Positions 37,436-46,360 of a stretch of DNA of 64,000 bases are shown here, in pieces. Both the position numbers and the translations under genes were made by a program. The stretch lies in NCBI GenBank assembly GCA_044222225.1, contig JBGANR010000014.1, positions 1 to 64,000 of the forward strand, read 5' to 3'. The DNA is from JBGANR01 sp044222225. Lineage in GTDB: Bacteria; Actinomycetota; Actinomycetes; Mycobacteriales; Mycobacteriaceae. Under the pieces are notes generated by a model, which did not search any database, was not told the DNA's origin, and was given only the letters and a program-made list of their open reading frames with translations. Every line of letters starts with the position of its first letter. The stretch's first letter is position 1.

Positions 37436-38211
37436 GAAGGGCTCCTCTGCACTTGGACTTGTCTATTCTCGTCTACCACACGCACCCAGTCCAGGCAGCG
37501 CCGATGTCCGTGTTTATACACAGGACGGGGACCACTACAGTCACACCCCTCCCATTACGTCACGTGACGCACCGGAGATGTCGGCGCCGTCTCGCGCCGG
37601 ACCACCGTGTGACAGGCGAACCGCTACAGCCATACGCCACTCGATTTGCGACGCCGCGGCTGGGACCCGCTATGGACCTCGACGCAGATCGCACCATCGT
37701 CCAAGGACCCCGCGTCCGTTCCCCCGTGACACGACGCTGACCTACAAGCGCGGCGACCAGCGACCAGCGACTTGAAGCGCAACATTCATCCGCCGTCTCG
37801 CGGCGCGGCGTCCGGCCACCGTCTCGCGGCGCACCCTCCACCGACACCCCAGCGACACGATCGATGACGCGACGACCGCCGACGAGCACAGAACCTCCGC
37901 GAGCACAGCCGGCCACCAAGCACAGCACCACCGAGTGCCGCCGGCGAAACCTCGATCGTCAACATAGATATGACGCATCGGTGGTCCGACCTCGGTCTCT
38001 ATGACAGCCATGCCTACGCGTTCGACGCCGGCAACGCGCCGCTGACCGTCGTCTTCAACGCGTCCCCGCAGCGGGCACGTACATCCGGTTCGCGACGCCG
38101 CTGGTCCGGTCCGGGCCCCGTGCGCGCAGATACGACGACATCAGCGCCGTCCCGCCTCAGCGTCGACGACGGTCACGCCTGCGCGGTCGACATCAAACAC
38201 AGATGGACGCG
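37436..38211. other. parA-rsmG intergenic region
   Basis: 776 bp without a credible gene; parA and rsmG are normally close. It holds a TATAAA on the minus strand (within 37513-37519, a possible parA -10), which overlaps a near-consensus DnaA box TTATACACA (37514-37522). It also holds a 12-bp palindrome CGTCACGTGACG (37558-37569) and a 60-bp copy of DUF721-gene sequence (38056-38115). Confidence 0.55.
38056..38115 (+). repeat. 60-bp copy of an internal DUF721-gene segment
   Basis: Identical at 58 of 60 positions to 47685-47744 in the DUF721 gene downstream of recF. It keeps the same reading frame (SPQRARTSGSRRRWSGPGP) but here lies in intergenic DNA. Confidence 0.85.
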
Positions 38212-39033
38212 TCAGCGCCGTCCGCGCTTGACGACGTCTGCGACGACAAGTCGCGTCGGGACGTCGAGCTGCGCGGCGCCGACTGTCTCGACACGTGGGT
38301 TGATCGCACCGAGGCGAGCGAGCACCGCGCGGTGCTCGTCGATCTCCGACGCGGCGCGATCGCCCTTGAGTGCAACGAGTCGACCTCCCGAACGAGCGAG
38401 GGGGATGCACCACCGCGCGAGCCTGTCGAGCGGGGCGACGGCGCGGGAGGTCACCACGTCCGCACCGCCGACATCGGCGATGAGGTCCTTCTCTTCCGCA
38501 CGGCCTCTGCGCACGACAAACGAGAGACCGAGCCGTTCGCGGATCTCGTCGAGGAAGATCGTCCTACGAAGCAACGGTTCGACCAACGTCACGAAGACGT
38601 CCGGTCGAGCGATGGCAAGCGGGATCCCCGGCAGGCCGGCACCACTTCCGACATCGACGACTGACTCGCCTTCTCGGATCGCTTCGCCCAGCACCGCACA
38701 ATTGAGAATGTGCCGGTCCCACAATCGGTCCACCTCACGCGGACCGATGAGCCCACGCGCCACTCCGTCGGTAGCCAGCGCTCGGTGATACTCGACGGCC
38801 AGCGGCAACCGGTCACCGAAGATCGCCACGGCGGCCTGCGGAACATCGACACTCGACACCTCGGATTCCTCCGGCCGGGCGGCGGAATAAGCGCCCGCCG
38901 TCGCACCGACATCCGAGGAATCGCCGTTGCATGACGGATCCTTCTGCCGACCCCCGTCTCGATCGACGGTCGGGCCGAACTGTTCACCGCCGTCAGCGGT
39001 CGTGCCATGTTCCACGTGAAACCTCCGAATCAC
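38212..39033 (-). CDS. rsmG: 16S rRNA (guanine-N7)-methyltransferase RsmG
   Basis: A 273-aa SAM-dependent enzyme methylating G527 (E. coli numbering) of 16S rRNA; its loss gives low-level streptomycin resistance in many bacteria. Motifs are LWDRHILNCAVL, the SAM site VVDVGSGAGLPGIPLAI, and TSRAVAPLDRLARW. I chose the GTG at 39033, which gives MIRRFHVEHG; the FHVEH stretch is parS 7, as at the mycobacterial gene start. The 60-residue N-terminal lead is longer than usual and low complexity. Confidence 0.92.
   Translation of the reverse strand: MIRRFHVEHGTTADGGEQFGPTVDRDGGRQKDPSCNGDSSDVGATAGAYSAARPEESEVSSVDVPQAAVAIFGDRLPLAVEYHRALATDGVARGLIGPREVDRLWDRHILNCAVLGEAIREGESVVDVGSGAGLPGIPLAIARPDVFVTLVEPLLRRTIFLDEIRERLGLSFVVRRGRAEEKDLIADVGGADVVTSRAVAPLDRLARWCIPLARSGGRLVALKGDRAASEIDEHRAVLARLGAINPRVETVGAAQLDVPTRLVVADVVKRGRR
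39008..39023. promoter_or_regulatory. parS site 7, within rsmG start
   Basis: TGTTCCACGTGAAACC, one base from each half of the consensus; it encodes the FHVEH of RsmG. Confidence 0.88.
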
Positions 39034-39812
39034 ATCGATGTCATTCTGACGTCTGGCGCGCCCGAGTCCTATCCGGCGGGCCGAACAAGATCTCGATCAG
39101 GCCGAACGGCCCGATCTGACGCAGGTATGCGCGCCACGTCCATGCCACCGCAGCGATGTCGGATACGGCGCCGTAGGTGACCAGGCCATACGTCCCATCG
39201 GCCGACAGATGACCGGTCTCCGCCGCAACGGCGGCGTCCGTAGACGCAATTCGCGCCGGTGCTCGTCACGCTGCCGGACGGGCTAGGCCCCAAGCGGACC
39301 GTGCCCGAGCCACATGACCCACCCGCCCCGACAACAACCGGCCTCCAGCCCGCGCAGGCCCCAGTAGCAGCGGGCACGATCGGGACGCCCCGGCCGACCT
39401 CAACGCCCTCCACCATGTCGCCGGCGTCAGCATCACCGAACAGCAATGCCACGATCGACGCGCCACCGGTCACGAGACCACATCACACCCTCACGCCGTC
39501 ACCACACCCGCCGCGCTCACACGCCGCCGAAACCACAACACTCGGCCGACCACAAACAGACCGCCGACCACGAACAGACAACCCAAGCCCTGCCCGACGA
39601 AGCCACAGCAGCAACCACCGACGACCGCCCAGCAGCACACCGGAACGGGTCCAACCGACCCCCGCCCCGACCATCCGGCCAAGCCCAAACCCAAACCCAA
39701 GCCAAGCCAAACCCGAGCCAGCCCAAACCCGAGCCAAGCCCAACCACGACCGGCCCGCCCGGCCCCAGCCACCAGCCGGCCGAGACCCCCAACCCCGGAC
39801 CCGGCCGAACCA
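39034..39812. other. rsmG-jag intergenic region with T-depleted tract
   Basis: 779 bp without a credible gene. At 39543-39813 (271 nt, reaching the first base of the jag stop) the + strand has only three T (39591, 39650, 39674), and none from 39675 to 39813. It is full of CCCAAA / CCAAG repeats. The minus strand, which would be transcribed from jag toward rsmG, is G/T-rich with GGG runs at 39684-39741 spaced by 3-13 nt, so it can form a G-quadruplex. Open frames across it give only low-complexity peptides. Confidence 0.65.
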
Positions 39813-40409
39813 CTACTCCGGAAGAACCACCACACGCCGCTTCGGCTCGACGCCTTCGCTCTCGCTACGGACGCCTGCGACGGCCGCCACCGCGTCGTGC
39901 ACGATCTTCCGCTCGAACGGCGACATCGGGTCGAGCGACTCCTGCTTGCCCGACGTCGCCACGCGCCGCGCGACCTCGGTGCCGAGCGACGACAGCCGCT
40001 GACGCCGACCGGCCCGCCACCGGGCGATGTCGAGCATGAGCCGGCTGCGATCACCTGTCGAGTTCTGGACGGCGAGGCGCGTCAGCTCCTGCAGCGCCTC
40101 GAGCACTTCGCCCTTCTGCCCGACGAGCTTCGTCAGATCCTTGCCGCCGTCGATGCTCACGATCGCCCGGTCGCCCTCGACGTCGAGGTCGATGTCACCG
40201 TCGAAATCGAGGATGTCGAGCAACTGCTCGAGGTAGTCGCCGGCGATCTCGCCTTCCTCCTCGAGTCTGTCTTCGAGGGAGGTCTTCGGCTCGTCCGCGG
40301 TGCTCTCTCCGGCAGCCTTGCTCGCTCCGGTCACGGCGGCATCCGCGTCGGCGGGGGAGGGGGCGTCCGCGTCGACAGCGGTGGTGGTCTCGTCGGTATC
40401 GGTCGTCAT
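39813..40409 (-). CDS. jag: Jag/KhpB-type RNA-binding protein
   Basis: A 198-aa cytoplasmic RNA-binding protein. It has an acidic Ala/Asp-rich N-terminus (about 1-50), then a KH domain (about 55-120, with GKDLTKLVGQKGEVLEAL) and an R3H domain (about 125-185, ARRVATSGKQESLDPMSPFERKIVHDA). The gene usually sits between yidC and rsmG and is implicated in cell-wall and division gene control in firmicutes. The N-terminal Jag domain is absent, as in other actinomycetes. Confidence 0.9.
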   Translation of the reverse strand: MTTDTDETTTAVDADAPSPADADAAVTGASKAAGESTADEPKTSLEDRLEEEGEIAGDYLEQLLDILDFDGDIDLDVEGDRAIVSIDGGKDLTKLVGQKGEVLEALQELTRLAVQNSTGDRSRLMLDIARWRAGRRQRLSSLGTEVARRVATSGKQESLDPMSPFERKIVHDAVAAVAGVRSESEGVEPKRRVVVLPE

Positions 40410-40475
40410 CGTCGTCCTCGTATGTCGATCAATGGGAAGGTGGCCGACGCGCCGGCAGGCGCGCCGAACCGAGGT

Positions 40476-41687
40476 TCACTTGCGCCGGTTGCCCGGCGGC
40501 CGATTTCCCGGCCCACCCGGCTTGCGCTGGGATCGGGCCTTCTTCTTCCGCGGCCGCGGCGGCTCGTTCGCAGAACCGGCCGCGCCCGCGTCAGCGGAAC
40601 CGGCCGCACCGCCGGCGTCCGACGACGAGCCGCTCGCCGCCGCATCACCCGTCCGCTTCGTCAGATCCGGCTTCGCACCCTCGGGCTTCGTACCCTCCGG
40701 CTTCACGCTCTCAGCGGCGGAGGCTGCGGCCGAATCGGCCGCCGGCGCGGTCCGCTTCCGCTTGGGACGCTGACCGGGCTTGGGGCCGCTCGCCGCACGC
40801 TTGGCGATCTGCTCCTCCTTGCGCTTGGCCTCTTCCTTGTCCATCTGTCCGAAGACGATGTGCTGCTGTCCGTACGTCCACAGGTTCTGGAAGACCCAGT
40901 AGAGCAGGATCGCGACGGGGAAGAAGGCGCCGGAGACGAGGATGCCGAGCGGGAAGATGTAGAGCGCGAGCAGGTTCATGATCCGCGTCTGCTGCTGCTC
41001 CGACTGCTCCGGCGTCTGCCGGGACACGGACGCGCGCGAGTTCAGGTGCGTCGCGATGGAGGAGAAGATCATGAGCGGGACGGCGACGATCGCGATCCCG
41101 ACGCGGGAGAAGTCGACCGGGTCGTCGATGTGCGACATGAACGCCGCCCATTCGGTCTTCGGTTCGGCGATGTAGGACGACAGCGGGACGCCGAAGAGAC
41201 GAGCGTCGAGGAAGCTCTGCACGTGCGCGACGTCGAAGAAGTAGTTGCCGGTGTTCCGGGTCTGTTCGACGCTCATGCCCAGCTGGCCGAAGCCGGTGCC
41301 CATGCGGTTGAACGAACGCAGCACGTGGAAGAGGCCGATGAAGACGGGGATCTGCAGGAAGATCGGCAGGCAGCCGAGCAACGGGTTGAAGCCGTGCTCC
41401 TTCTGCAGGTTCTGCATCTCCTGGCTCATCCGAACCCGGTCGTTGCCGTACTTCTTCTTGACCGCCTGCATCTGCGGGGCGATCGCCTGCATCTGACGCT
41501 GCGTCCGAACCTGCTTGACGAACGGCTTGTACAGGATCGCGCGCAGCGTGAGCACGAGGAAGACCACCGCGAGGGCCCACGCGATGCCGCTGCGGCCGGG
41601 GGAGTCGCCGACGACCAATGCCTTGGAGAACACCCAATGCCAGACCCATAGGATCCCGGAGATCGGGTAGTAGATGAAATCGAGCAA
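40476..41687 (-). CDS. yidC: membrane protein insertase YidC
   Basis: A 403-aa inner-membrane insertase acting with or without SecYEG. It starts with a first TM (FIYYPISGILWVWHWVF) and cytoplasmic helices with the QRQMQAIAPQMQAVKKKYG motif. Further TMs follow (GCLPIFLQIPVFIGLFHVL and LYIFPLGILVSGAFFPVAIL). The C-terminal tail (about 300-403) is Lys/Pro/Ala-rich and basic, suited to ribosome contact. It lacks the large periplasmic domain, the Gram-positive form. Confidence 0.94.
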   Translation of the reverse strand: MLDFIYYPISGILWVWHWVFSKALVVGDSPGRSGIAWALAVVFLVLTLRAILYKPFVKQVRTQRQMQAIAPQMQAVKKKYGNDRVRMSQEMQNLQKEHGFNPLLGCLPIFLQIPVFIGLFHVLRSFNRMGTGFGQLGMSVEQTRNTGNYFFDVAHVQSFLDARLFGVPLSSYIAEPKTEWAAFMSHIDDPVDFSRVGIAIVAVPLMIFSSIATHLNSRASVSRQTPEQSEQQQTRIMNLLALYIFPLGILVSGAFFPVAILLYWVFQNLWTYGQQHIVFGQMDKEEAKRKEEQIAKRAASGPKPGQRPKRKRTAPAADSAAASAAESVKPEGTKPEGAKPDLTKRTGDAAASGSSSDAGGAAGSADAGAAGSANEPPRPRKKKARSQRKPGGPGNRPPGNRRK

Positions 41688-41691
41688 GGCT

Positions 41692-42099
41692 CTAGCAGCT
41701 CCTCATGTCGCTATGAGAGATGGTCGGATCGTGCGCGGCGCGGCCGGCCGAAGCCGTGCTCAGCCCGCTGGTGCTCGGGTCGGCGGAGTCCTTCCGCCGC
41801 TCGGGGACCGGGTCGTAGCCGCCAGGATGCCAGGGTGCGCATTTCAGCAGGCGGATGATCGCCATTCCGCCCCCGCGGAGCACGCCGTACGACGTGATCG
41901 CCTCGACGGCGTAGGCGCTGCAGGTCGGATCGAACCGGCAGATCGGCAGCCGCATCGGCGAGATGTAGCTGCGGTACAGCTCGATGAGCCACACCAGCGC
42001 CAGCCGCGGACCACGCCGCAGCCCGCCCATGAATCCACCGCCGACAGACCGCTCGCCACCGGCAGCCGGCCGGTCGCCACCGGGCTCGCGCGGCGTCAT
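41692..42099 (-). CDS. yidD: membrane protein insertion efficiency factor YidD
   Basis: A 135-aa small peripheral membrane protein helping YidC-dependent insertion. The family core is at about 35-105: IELYRSYISPMRLPICRFDPTCSAYAVEAI (split by eye at the CRFDPTCSAYA motif) and LLKCAPWHPGGYDPVP. The C-terminal 30 residues are an unconserved tail. The start overlaps the rnpA stop by 4 bp; the end is 4 bp before the yidC ATG. Confidence 0.92.
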   Translation of the reverse strand: MTPREPGGDRPAAGGERSVGGGFMGGLRRGPRLALVWLIELYRSYISPMRLPICRFDPTCSAYAVEAITSYGVLRGGGMAIIRLLKCAPWHPGGYDPVPERRKDSADPSTSGLSTASAGRAAHDPTISHSDMRSC

Positions 42100-42446
42100 C
42101 GCAGCGCCGCCAAGGCACGCGTCAGCTGTCGTGTCAGCTCGGCCGTCGACGCGGTCGCCGCGCCGGGCAGCGCCCGGAGCACGACGTTCGTCTGCGCTGG
42201 AAGCCCCGGATCGGCCGCCCTCCAGGCATGACGAAGCCGCCGGGAGACGGCGTGGCGGACCACGGCGTTCCCGACGGCTTTGCTGACGATCAGTCCCATC
42301 CTCGGCCCACCCGCGACGGCGTCACCGGGTGCGAGATCGATGACGTGACAGTGCACGACGATGTCCGCGACGCGGCGCTTGCGGCCGCGACGCATCGCCG
42401 CCGTGAAATCCGCGCTGCGAACCAGCCGGTGCTCAGCTGCGAGCAC
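42096..42446 (-). CDS. rnpA: ribonuclease P protein component
   Basis: A 116-aa protein subunit of RNase P, which matures tRNA 5' ends. The GTG at 42446 gives VLAAEHRLVRSADFTAAMRR, the normal N-terminus; longer frames run antisense through rpmH and are spurious. The RNR-type motif reads GNAVVRHAVSRRLRHAW. It lies 13 bp after rpmH in the usual rpmH-rnpA-yidD-yidC order. Confidence 0.92.
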   Translation of the reverse strand: MLAAEHRLVRSADFTAAMRRGRKRRVADIVVHCHVIDLAPGDAVAGGPRMGLIVSKAVGNAVVRHAVSRRLRHAWRAADPGLPAQTNVVLRALPGAATASTAELTRQLTRALAALR

Positions 42447-42459
42447 GGCGCTGGACGGC

Positions 42460-42603
42460 TTAGGCCGTGAGGCTGGCGCGGCCCTTGCGGCGGCGGCCGT
42501 TGACGATGGCGCGGCCGGCGCGGGTGCGCATCCGCAGACGGAAACCGTGCACACGCGCACGACGACGGTTGTTGGGCTGGAAGGTCCGCTTGCCCTTGGC
42601 CAC
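42460..42603 (-). CDS. rpmH: 50S ribosomal protein L34
   Basis: A 47-aa very basic protein starting at GTG (42603): VAKGKRTFQPNNRRRARVHG, then a C-terminus of GRASLTA. A TGAGGTG RBS lies about 5 bp upstream. Its expected place next to dnaA and the complete family sequence make it certain despite its size. Confidence 0.96.
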   Translation of the reverse strand: MAKGKRTFQPNNRRRARVHGFRLRMRTRAGRAIVNGRRRKGRASLTA

Positions 42604-43176
42604 GGGTCACACCTCAATCAGGTCTGGGCCGCGAGGGGCCCGTCGGTCACAGCGATCTCGACGATCTCGCGATCACTTCGGTCTCATCTGGCCCCGGACG
42701 CTGCGGCCCACAGGACCGCCGTCTCGCCTGTCACGTCTGACACCGACCAGGGACGTCGTGACCTCACAAGGTCTCGCCGGTCCATCGAGCGCAGCCGTAA
42801 CAGACCCGGCACACAGTCCGGGCGGGCGACCGCTCCAGAGTACAGACCGCCTCCACACAGGGTCAAACGACGGCGTCCGTCGAATGTCCGACACGCCGAA
42901 GGTATGACAATACTTGATTCGACACTCGAGATGTGCTTGACGGTTGTCCCGCCTTCGCATCCCTGTTAGCTTCTGTCGATGCGCTTTCGCGGCGCCGAGA
43001 CCGTCCCGCAGCCTTGAACTCTCGCGGGCCGATGATCCACAAGTATCCACAGGTGTGGAGAACTCTGTGGATAACCTTGGGACCGGTGTGTGAGTCGTCG
43101 CCGCGCGGTGAGAGGATGTCGCACCGGAACGGCCACGGCGACGCGGCCACAGCGACGCGAAGGGGACGGCGAGCGG
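42604..43176. promoter_or_regulatory. rpmH-dnaA intergenic region
   Basis: 573 bp carrying the divergent promoters of rpmH and dnaA. The right part holds four DnaA boxes. I could not fix -10/-35 pairs with confidence; TTGACG near 42937 is one -35 candidate. No gene is seen. Confidence 0.6.
43033..43074. promoter_or_regulatory. cluster of four DnaA boxes before dnaA
   Basis: TGATCCACA (43033-43041), GTATCCACA (43043-43051), and on the other strand TGTGGAGAA (43054-43062) and TGTGGATAA (43066-43074, exact consensus). Their position before dnaA suggests autoregulation and part of a bipartite origin. Confidence 0.75.
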
Positions 43177-44703
43177 ATGGCGGAACACGACTGGTTCACC
43201 GACGTGTGGGCCTCCGTCGTCACAGAGCTCCGCGCGGACACCCGCCCGGGCCACGCGCTGACGCAGCAGCAGAAAGCATGGCTCTCGCTGGTCAGGCCGT
43301 TGCGGGTGGTCGAAGACTTCGCTCTGCTCGAGGTGCCGAACCCGCTCGTCCAGGAGAACATCGAGCGCGGCCTGCGTGAGCGGATCGTCGCCAGCCTCTC
43401 GAACCATCTGCGCGCTCCGGTCGAGATCGGCGTCCGCATCGCCAAGCACGCGCCGCCGCCCGAGCCCGATCCGGAGCCGGTCCGTCCACAGCCCGTTCGT
43501 CCACAGCCTTCCCGGCGGCCGTCGCCCGAGCCCAGCTACGGCGCCGGCGACACCTTCACCGATCGCACGCCGCCGGCGCCGGACGGAAAGCCGAACTCCG
43601 ACAATTCCTGGTCGGCCGCCTTCGACGGCAACGGCACGCCGCCGTCGGCCACCAACTCGGCCGACGGCTCGCTGACGAACCTCAACAAGAAGAGCACGTT
43701 CGACACCTTCGTCATCGGCGAGTCGAACCGCTTCGCGCACGCCGCGGCCGTCGCCGTCGCCGAGAATCCGGCCCGCGCCTACAACCCGCTGTTCATCTGG
43801 GGCGAGTCGGGGCTCGGCAAGACGCACCTGCTGCACGCCGCCGGCCACTACGCCAAGCACCTGTACTCGGGGATGCGCATCAAGTACGTGTCCACCGAGG
43901 AGTTCACCAACGACTTCATCAACTCGCTGCGCGACGACCGCCGCTCGGCGTTCAAGAAGCGCTACCGGGACGTCGACGTCCTGCTCGTCGACGACATCCA
44001 GTTCCTCGAGGGCAAAGAAGGCATCCAGGAAGAGTTCTTCCACACCTTCAACACCCTGCACAACGCCAACAAGCAGATCATCATCTCCTCGGACCGCCCG
44101 CCGAAGCAGCTGGCCACCCTCGAGGACAGGCTGCGCACCCGCTTCGAGTGGGGCCTCATCGCCGACGTCCAGCCGCCGGAACTGGAGACGCGCATCGCGA
44201 TCCTCCGCAAGAAGGCGCAGATGGACAACACCTACGTGCCCGATGACGTGCTCGAACTCATCGCGACGCGCGTCGAGCGCAACATCCGCGAGCTCGAGGG
44301 CGCCCTCATCCGCGTCACCGCCTACGCGAGTCTCGACCGCTCGCCGATCGACCGCCGGCTCGCCGAGACGGTGCTGCGGCAGCTGATCCCCGACGTCTCC
44401 ACCCTCGAGATCGACGCCGCGACGATCATCGCCGTCACCGCCGAGTACTTCTCGACGTCCGTGGACGAGCTGCGCGGGCCGTCCCGTACCCGGTCGATCG
44501 TCCAGGCCCGCCAGATCGCCATGTACCTCTGCCGCGAACTCACCGAGCTCTCCCTGCCCAAGATCGGCGCGGCCTTCGACCGCGACCACACGACGGTCAT
44601 GTACGCCGATCGGCGCATCCGCAAGGAGATGCCCGAGCGCCGGCGCCTGTTCGACAACGTCCAGGAACTCACCACCCGCATCCGCCAGCGCGCCCGTCGC
44701 TGA
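43177..44703 (+). CDS. dnaA: chromosomal replication initiator DnaA
   Basis: A 508-aa AAA+ initiator. The N-terminal domain I is about 1-90 (WASVVTELRADTRPGHAL). A Pro-rich linker with PVRPQPVRPQP repeats is about 95-180. The AAA+ domain has Walker A GESGLGKTHL and Walker B LLVDDIQFLEGKEG. Domain IV has the box-binding signature RDHTTVMYADRRI. I chose the ATG at 43177 (MAEHDWF); the upstream in-frame ATG would add 29 unlike residues. The oriC lies directly downstream. Confidence 0.96.
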   Translation: MAEHDWFTDVWASVVTELRADTRPGHALTQQQKAWLSLVRPLRVVEDFALLEVPNPLVQENIERGLRERIVASLSNHLRAPVEIGVRIAKHAPPPEPDPEPVRPQPVRPQPSRRPSPEPSYGAGDTFTDRTPPAPDGKPNSDNSWSAAFDGNGTPPSATNSADGSLTNLNKKSTFDTFVIGESNRFAHAAAVAVAENPARAYNPLFIWGESGLGKTHLLHAAGHYAKHLYSGMRIKYVSTEEFTNDFINSLRDDRRSAFKKRYRDVDVLLVDDIQFLEGKEGIQEEFFHTFNTLHNANKQIIISSDRPPKQLATLEDRLRTRFEWGLIADVQPPELETRIAILRKKAQMDNTYVPDDVLELIATRVERNIRELEGALIRVTAYASLDRSPIDRRLAETVLRQLIPDVSTLEIDAATIIAVTAEYFSTSVDELRGPSRTRSIVQARQIAMYLCRELTELSLPKIGAAFDRDHTTVMYADRRIRKEMPERRRLFDNVQELTTRIRQRARR

Positions 44704-45165
44704 CGCCGCGCCGCCGCGACACCCGTCCGCACGCCCCGCACCGAGGCATCCTCGGGCGACCGAGCGCGTTTTTCGCGCCTGTGGATAACCCTTGGGAAAG
44801 CTGGGGATAACTCGTGCACAACCGGTGAGCTCGCGCGGACGGCCGCCGGCTCTCCACACGACGCCCGAGATCATCCCCCGCTCGAGCGGCAGTGCGTCCA
44901 CAGTGCGCCACGCCGTGTGACCTGGGTACGACGCGCATGATCCACAGATTCAACAACGCCTACTACTACTGCTACAGATAGACATCTAAGAAGTTCTTCT
45001 TGGAAACAGCCGGTGTGCACACGCTTAGACCCCGCTCGGCCGAACATGCGACTTCACCGTTTCGCCGGAATCATGTCCGTCGATCCCCGATCGCCGGGCT
45101 CGCCCCGCGATCCCCAGCCTGTGAACTACAGTGGGCGGACCGCTGTCTGTTCGAGAAGGGGTTCC
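44704..45165. promoter_or_regulatory. oriC between dnaA and dnaN
   Basis: A 462-bp origin with DnaA boxes at 44780-44788 (TGTGGATAA), 44802-44810 (TGGGGATAA), 44813-44821 (CGTGCACAA), 44894-44902 (GCGTCCACA) and 44938-44946 (TGATCCACA). The last box is followed after 13 bp by a CTA-CTA-CTA-CTG-CTA trio tract (44960-44974) and then the most AT-rich stretch (about 44975-45000). This matches the DnaA-trio basal unwinding layout. The dnaN promoter is probably at its right end. Confidence 0.85.
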
Positions 45166-46332
45166 ATGAAGTTCCGTGTCACGCGCGACGAGTTCGCCGA
45201 GTCGGTCTCGTGGGTGGCGCGGAGTCTTCCCTCGCGCCCCGCGGCTCCGGTTCTCGGCGGCGTCCTGCTCACCGCCGACGACGCCGGGCTGACGGTCTCC
45301 GGGTTCGATTACGAGGTGTCCGCGCAGGTCCGCGTCTCGGCCGAGGTCTCCGAAGACGGCCAGGTGCTCGTCTCCGGCCGGTTGCTGGCGGAGATCACCA
45401 AGGCCCTGCCCGCCAAGCCCGTCGACGTGTCCCTCGACGTCGCGAAGTTGCTCATCACGTGCGGCAGCGCCCGGTTCTCGCTGCCGACGATGCCGGTCGA
45501 GGAATACCCGACGTTGCCGAAGCTGCCGGAGACCACCGGCTCGCTGCCGACGGATCTCTTCGCCGAGGCCGTCTCGCAGGTCGCGGTCGCGGCCGGCAAG
45601 GACGACACACTGCCGATGCTGACGGGCATCCGCGTCGAGATCGACGGCGAGAACGTCGTGCTCGCGGCCACCGACCGGTTCCGGCTCGCCGTCCGCAGCC
45701 TGCCGTGGGCTCCGGCCGCCGCGGACGCAAAGGGTTCCGTGCTCGTGCCGGCCAAGACGCTCGCCGACACCGCGAAGTCGGCGTCCGGCGGAATCGGAGC
45801 GGTCGAGGTCGGTCTCGGTGACGGCGCGCACGTCGGCCGTGACGGCCTGCTCGGCATCGTCGGCGAGGGCCGGCGTTCGACGACGCGGCTGCTCGACGCC
45901 GAGTTCCCGCCGTTCCGCAAGCTGCTGCCGTCGGTGCACACGTCGATCGCGACGATCTCGGTGGCGCCGCTCGTCGAGGCCATCCGGCGCGTCGCGCTCG
46001 TCGCCGAGCGAGGTGCCCAGGTGCGTCTTGAGTTCACCGATTCGTCGGTCAAGCTCACCGCCGGCGGCGACAACTCGGGCAAGGCCGAGGAGGAGCTGCC
46101 CGTCACGTTCCACGGCGAGCCGCTGACCATCGCGTTCAATCCGTCGTATCTGCTCGACGGTCTCGGCGCTCTGCACAGCGACACGGTCGATTTCGGCTTC
46201 ACCATCGCCAATCGCCCGGCCGTGCTCCGCGCCGGTTCCGGCGACGACCCCGTCACCGATGATTCGGGCTCGTACCCGGCGCCGAACAGCGATTACACGT
46301 ACCTGCTGATGCCGGTCCGGCTGCCGGGCTGA
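45166..46332 (+). CDS. dnaN: DNA polymerase III beta sliding clamp
   Basis: A 388-aa clamp, three DnaN domains, homodimeric ring tethering polymerase. It has the N-terminus MKFRVTRDEFAESVSWVAR, EEYPTLP in domain 1-2, and the C-terminal YLLMPVRLPG. A GAAGGGG RBS precedes the ATG at 45166; in-frame upstream codons to 45013 lie in oriC and are not used. It lies 28 bp upstream of recF. Confidence 0.95.
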   Translation: MKFRVTRDEFAESVSWVARSLPSRPAAPVLGGVLLTADDAGLTVSGFDYEVSAQVRVSAEVSEDGQVLVSGRLLAEITKALPAKPVDVSLDVAKLLITCGSARFSLPTMPVEEYPTLPKLPETTGSLPTDLFAEAVSQVAVAAGKDDTLPMLTGIRVEIDGENVVLAATDRFRLAVRSLPWAPAAADAKGSVLVPAKTLADTAKSASGGIGAVEVGLGDGAHVGRDGLLGIVGEGRRSTTRLLDAEFPPFRKLLPSVHTSIATISVAPLVEAIRRVALVAERGAQVRLEFTDSSVKLTAGGDNSGKAEEELPVTFHGEPLTIAFNPSYLLDGLGALHSDTVDFGFTIANRPAVLRAGSGDDPVTDDSGSYPAPNSDYTYLLMPVRLPG

Positions 46333-46360
46333 CGCCGGCACGTCCGGAAGGGATCCTGCG

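Noticed and set aside
37970..38211. A small gene containing the DUF721-like segment
   Set aside because: The similarity is limited to the 60-bp copy, the frame runs antisense into rsmG, and no RBS precedes the ATG.
39259..40002. Pro/Thr-rich + strand frame between rsmG and jag
   Set aside because: Composition follows the T-depleted tract, it runs antisense into jag, and it has no RBS or family resemblance.
42447..42617. N-terminal extension of RnpA
   Set aside because: It lies antisense-frame across rpmH; the GTG at 42446 gives the normal RnpA N-terminus.
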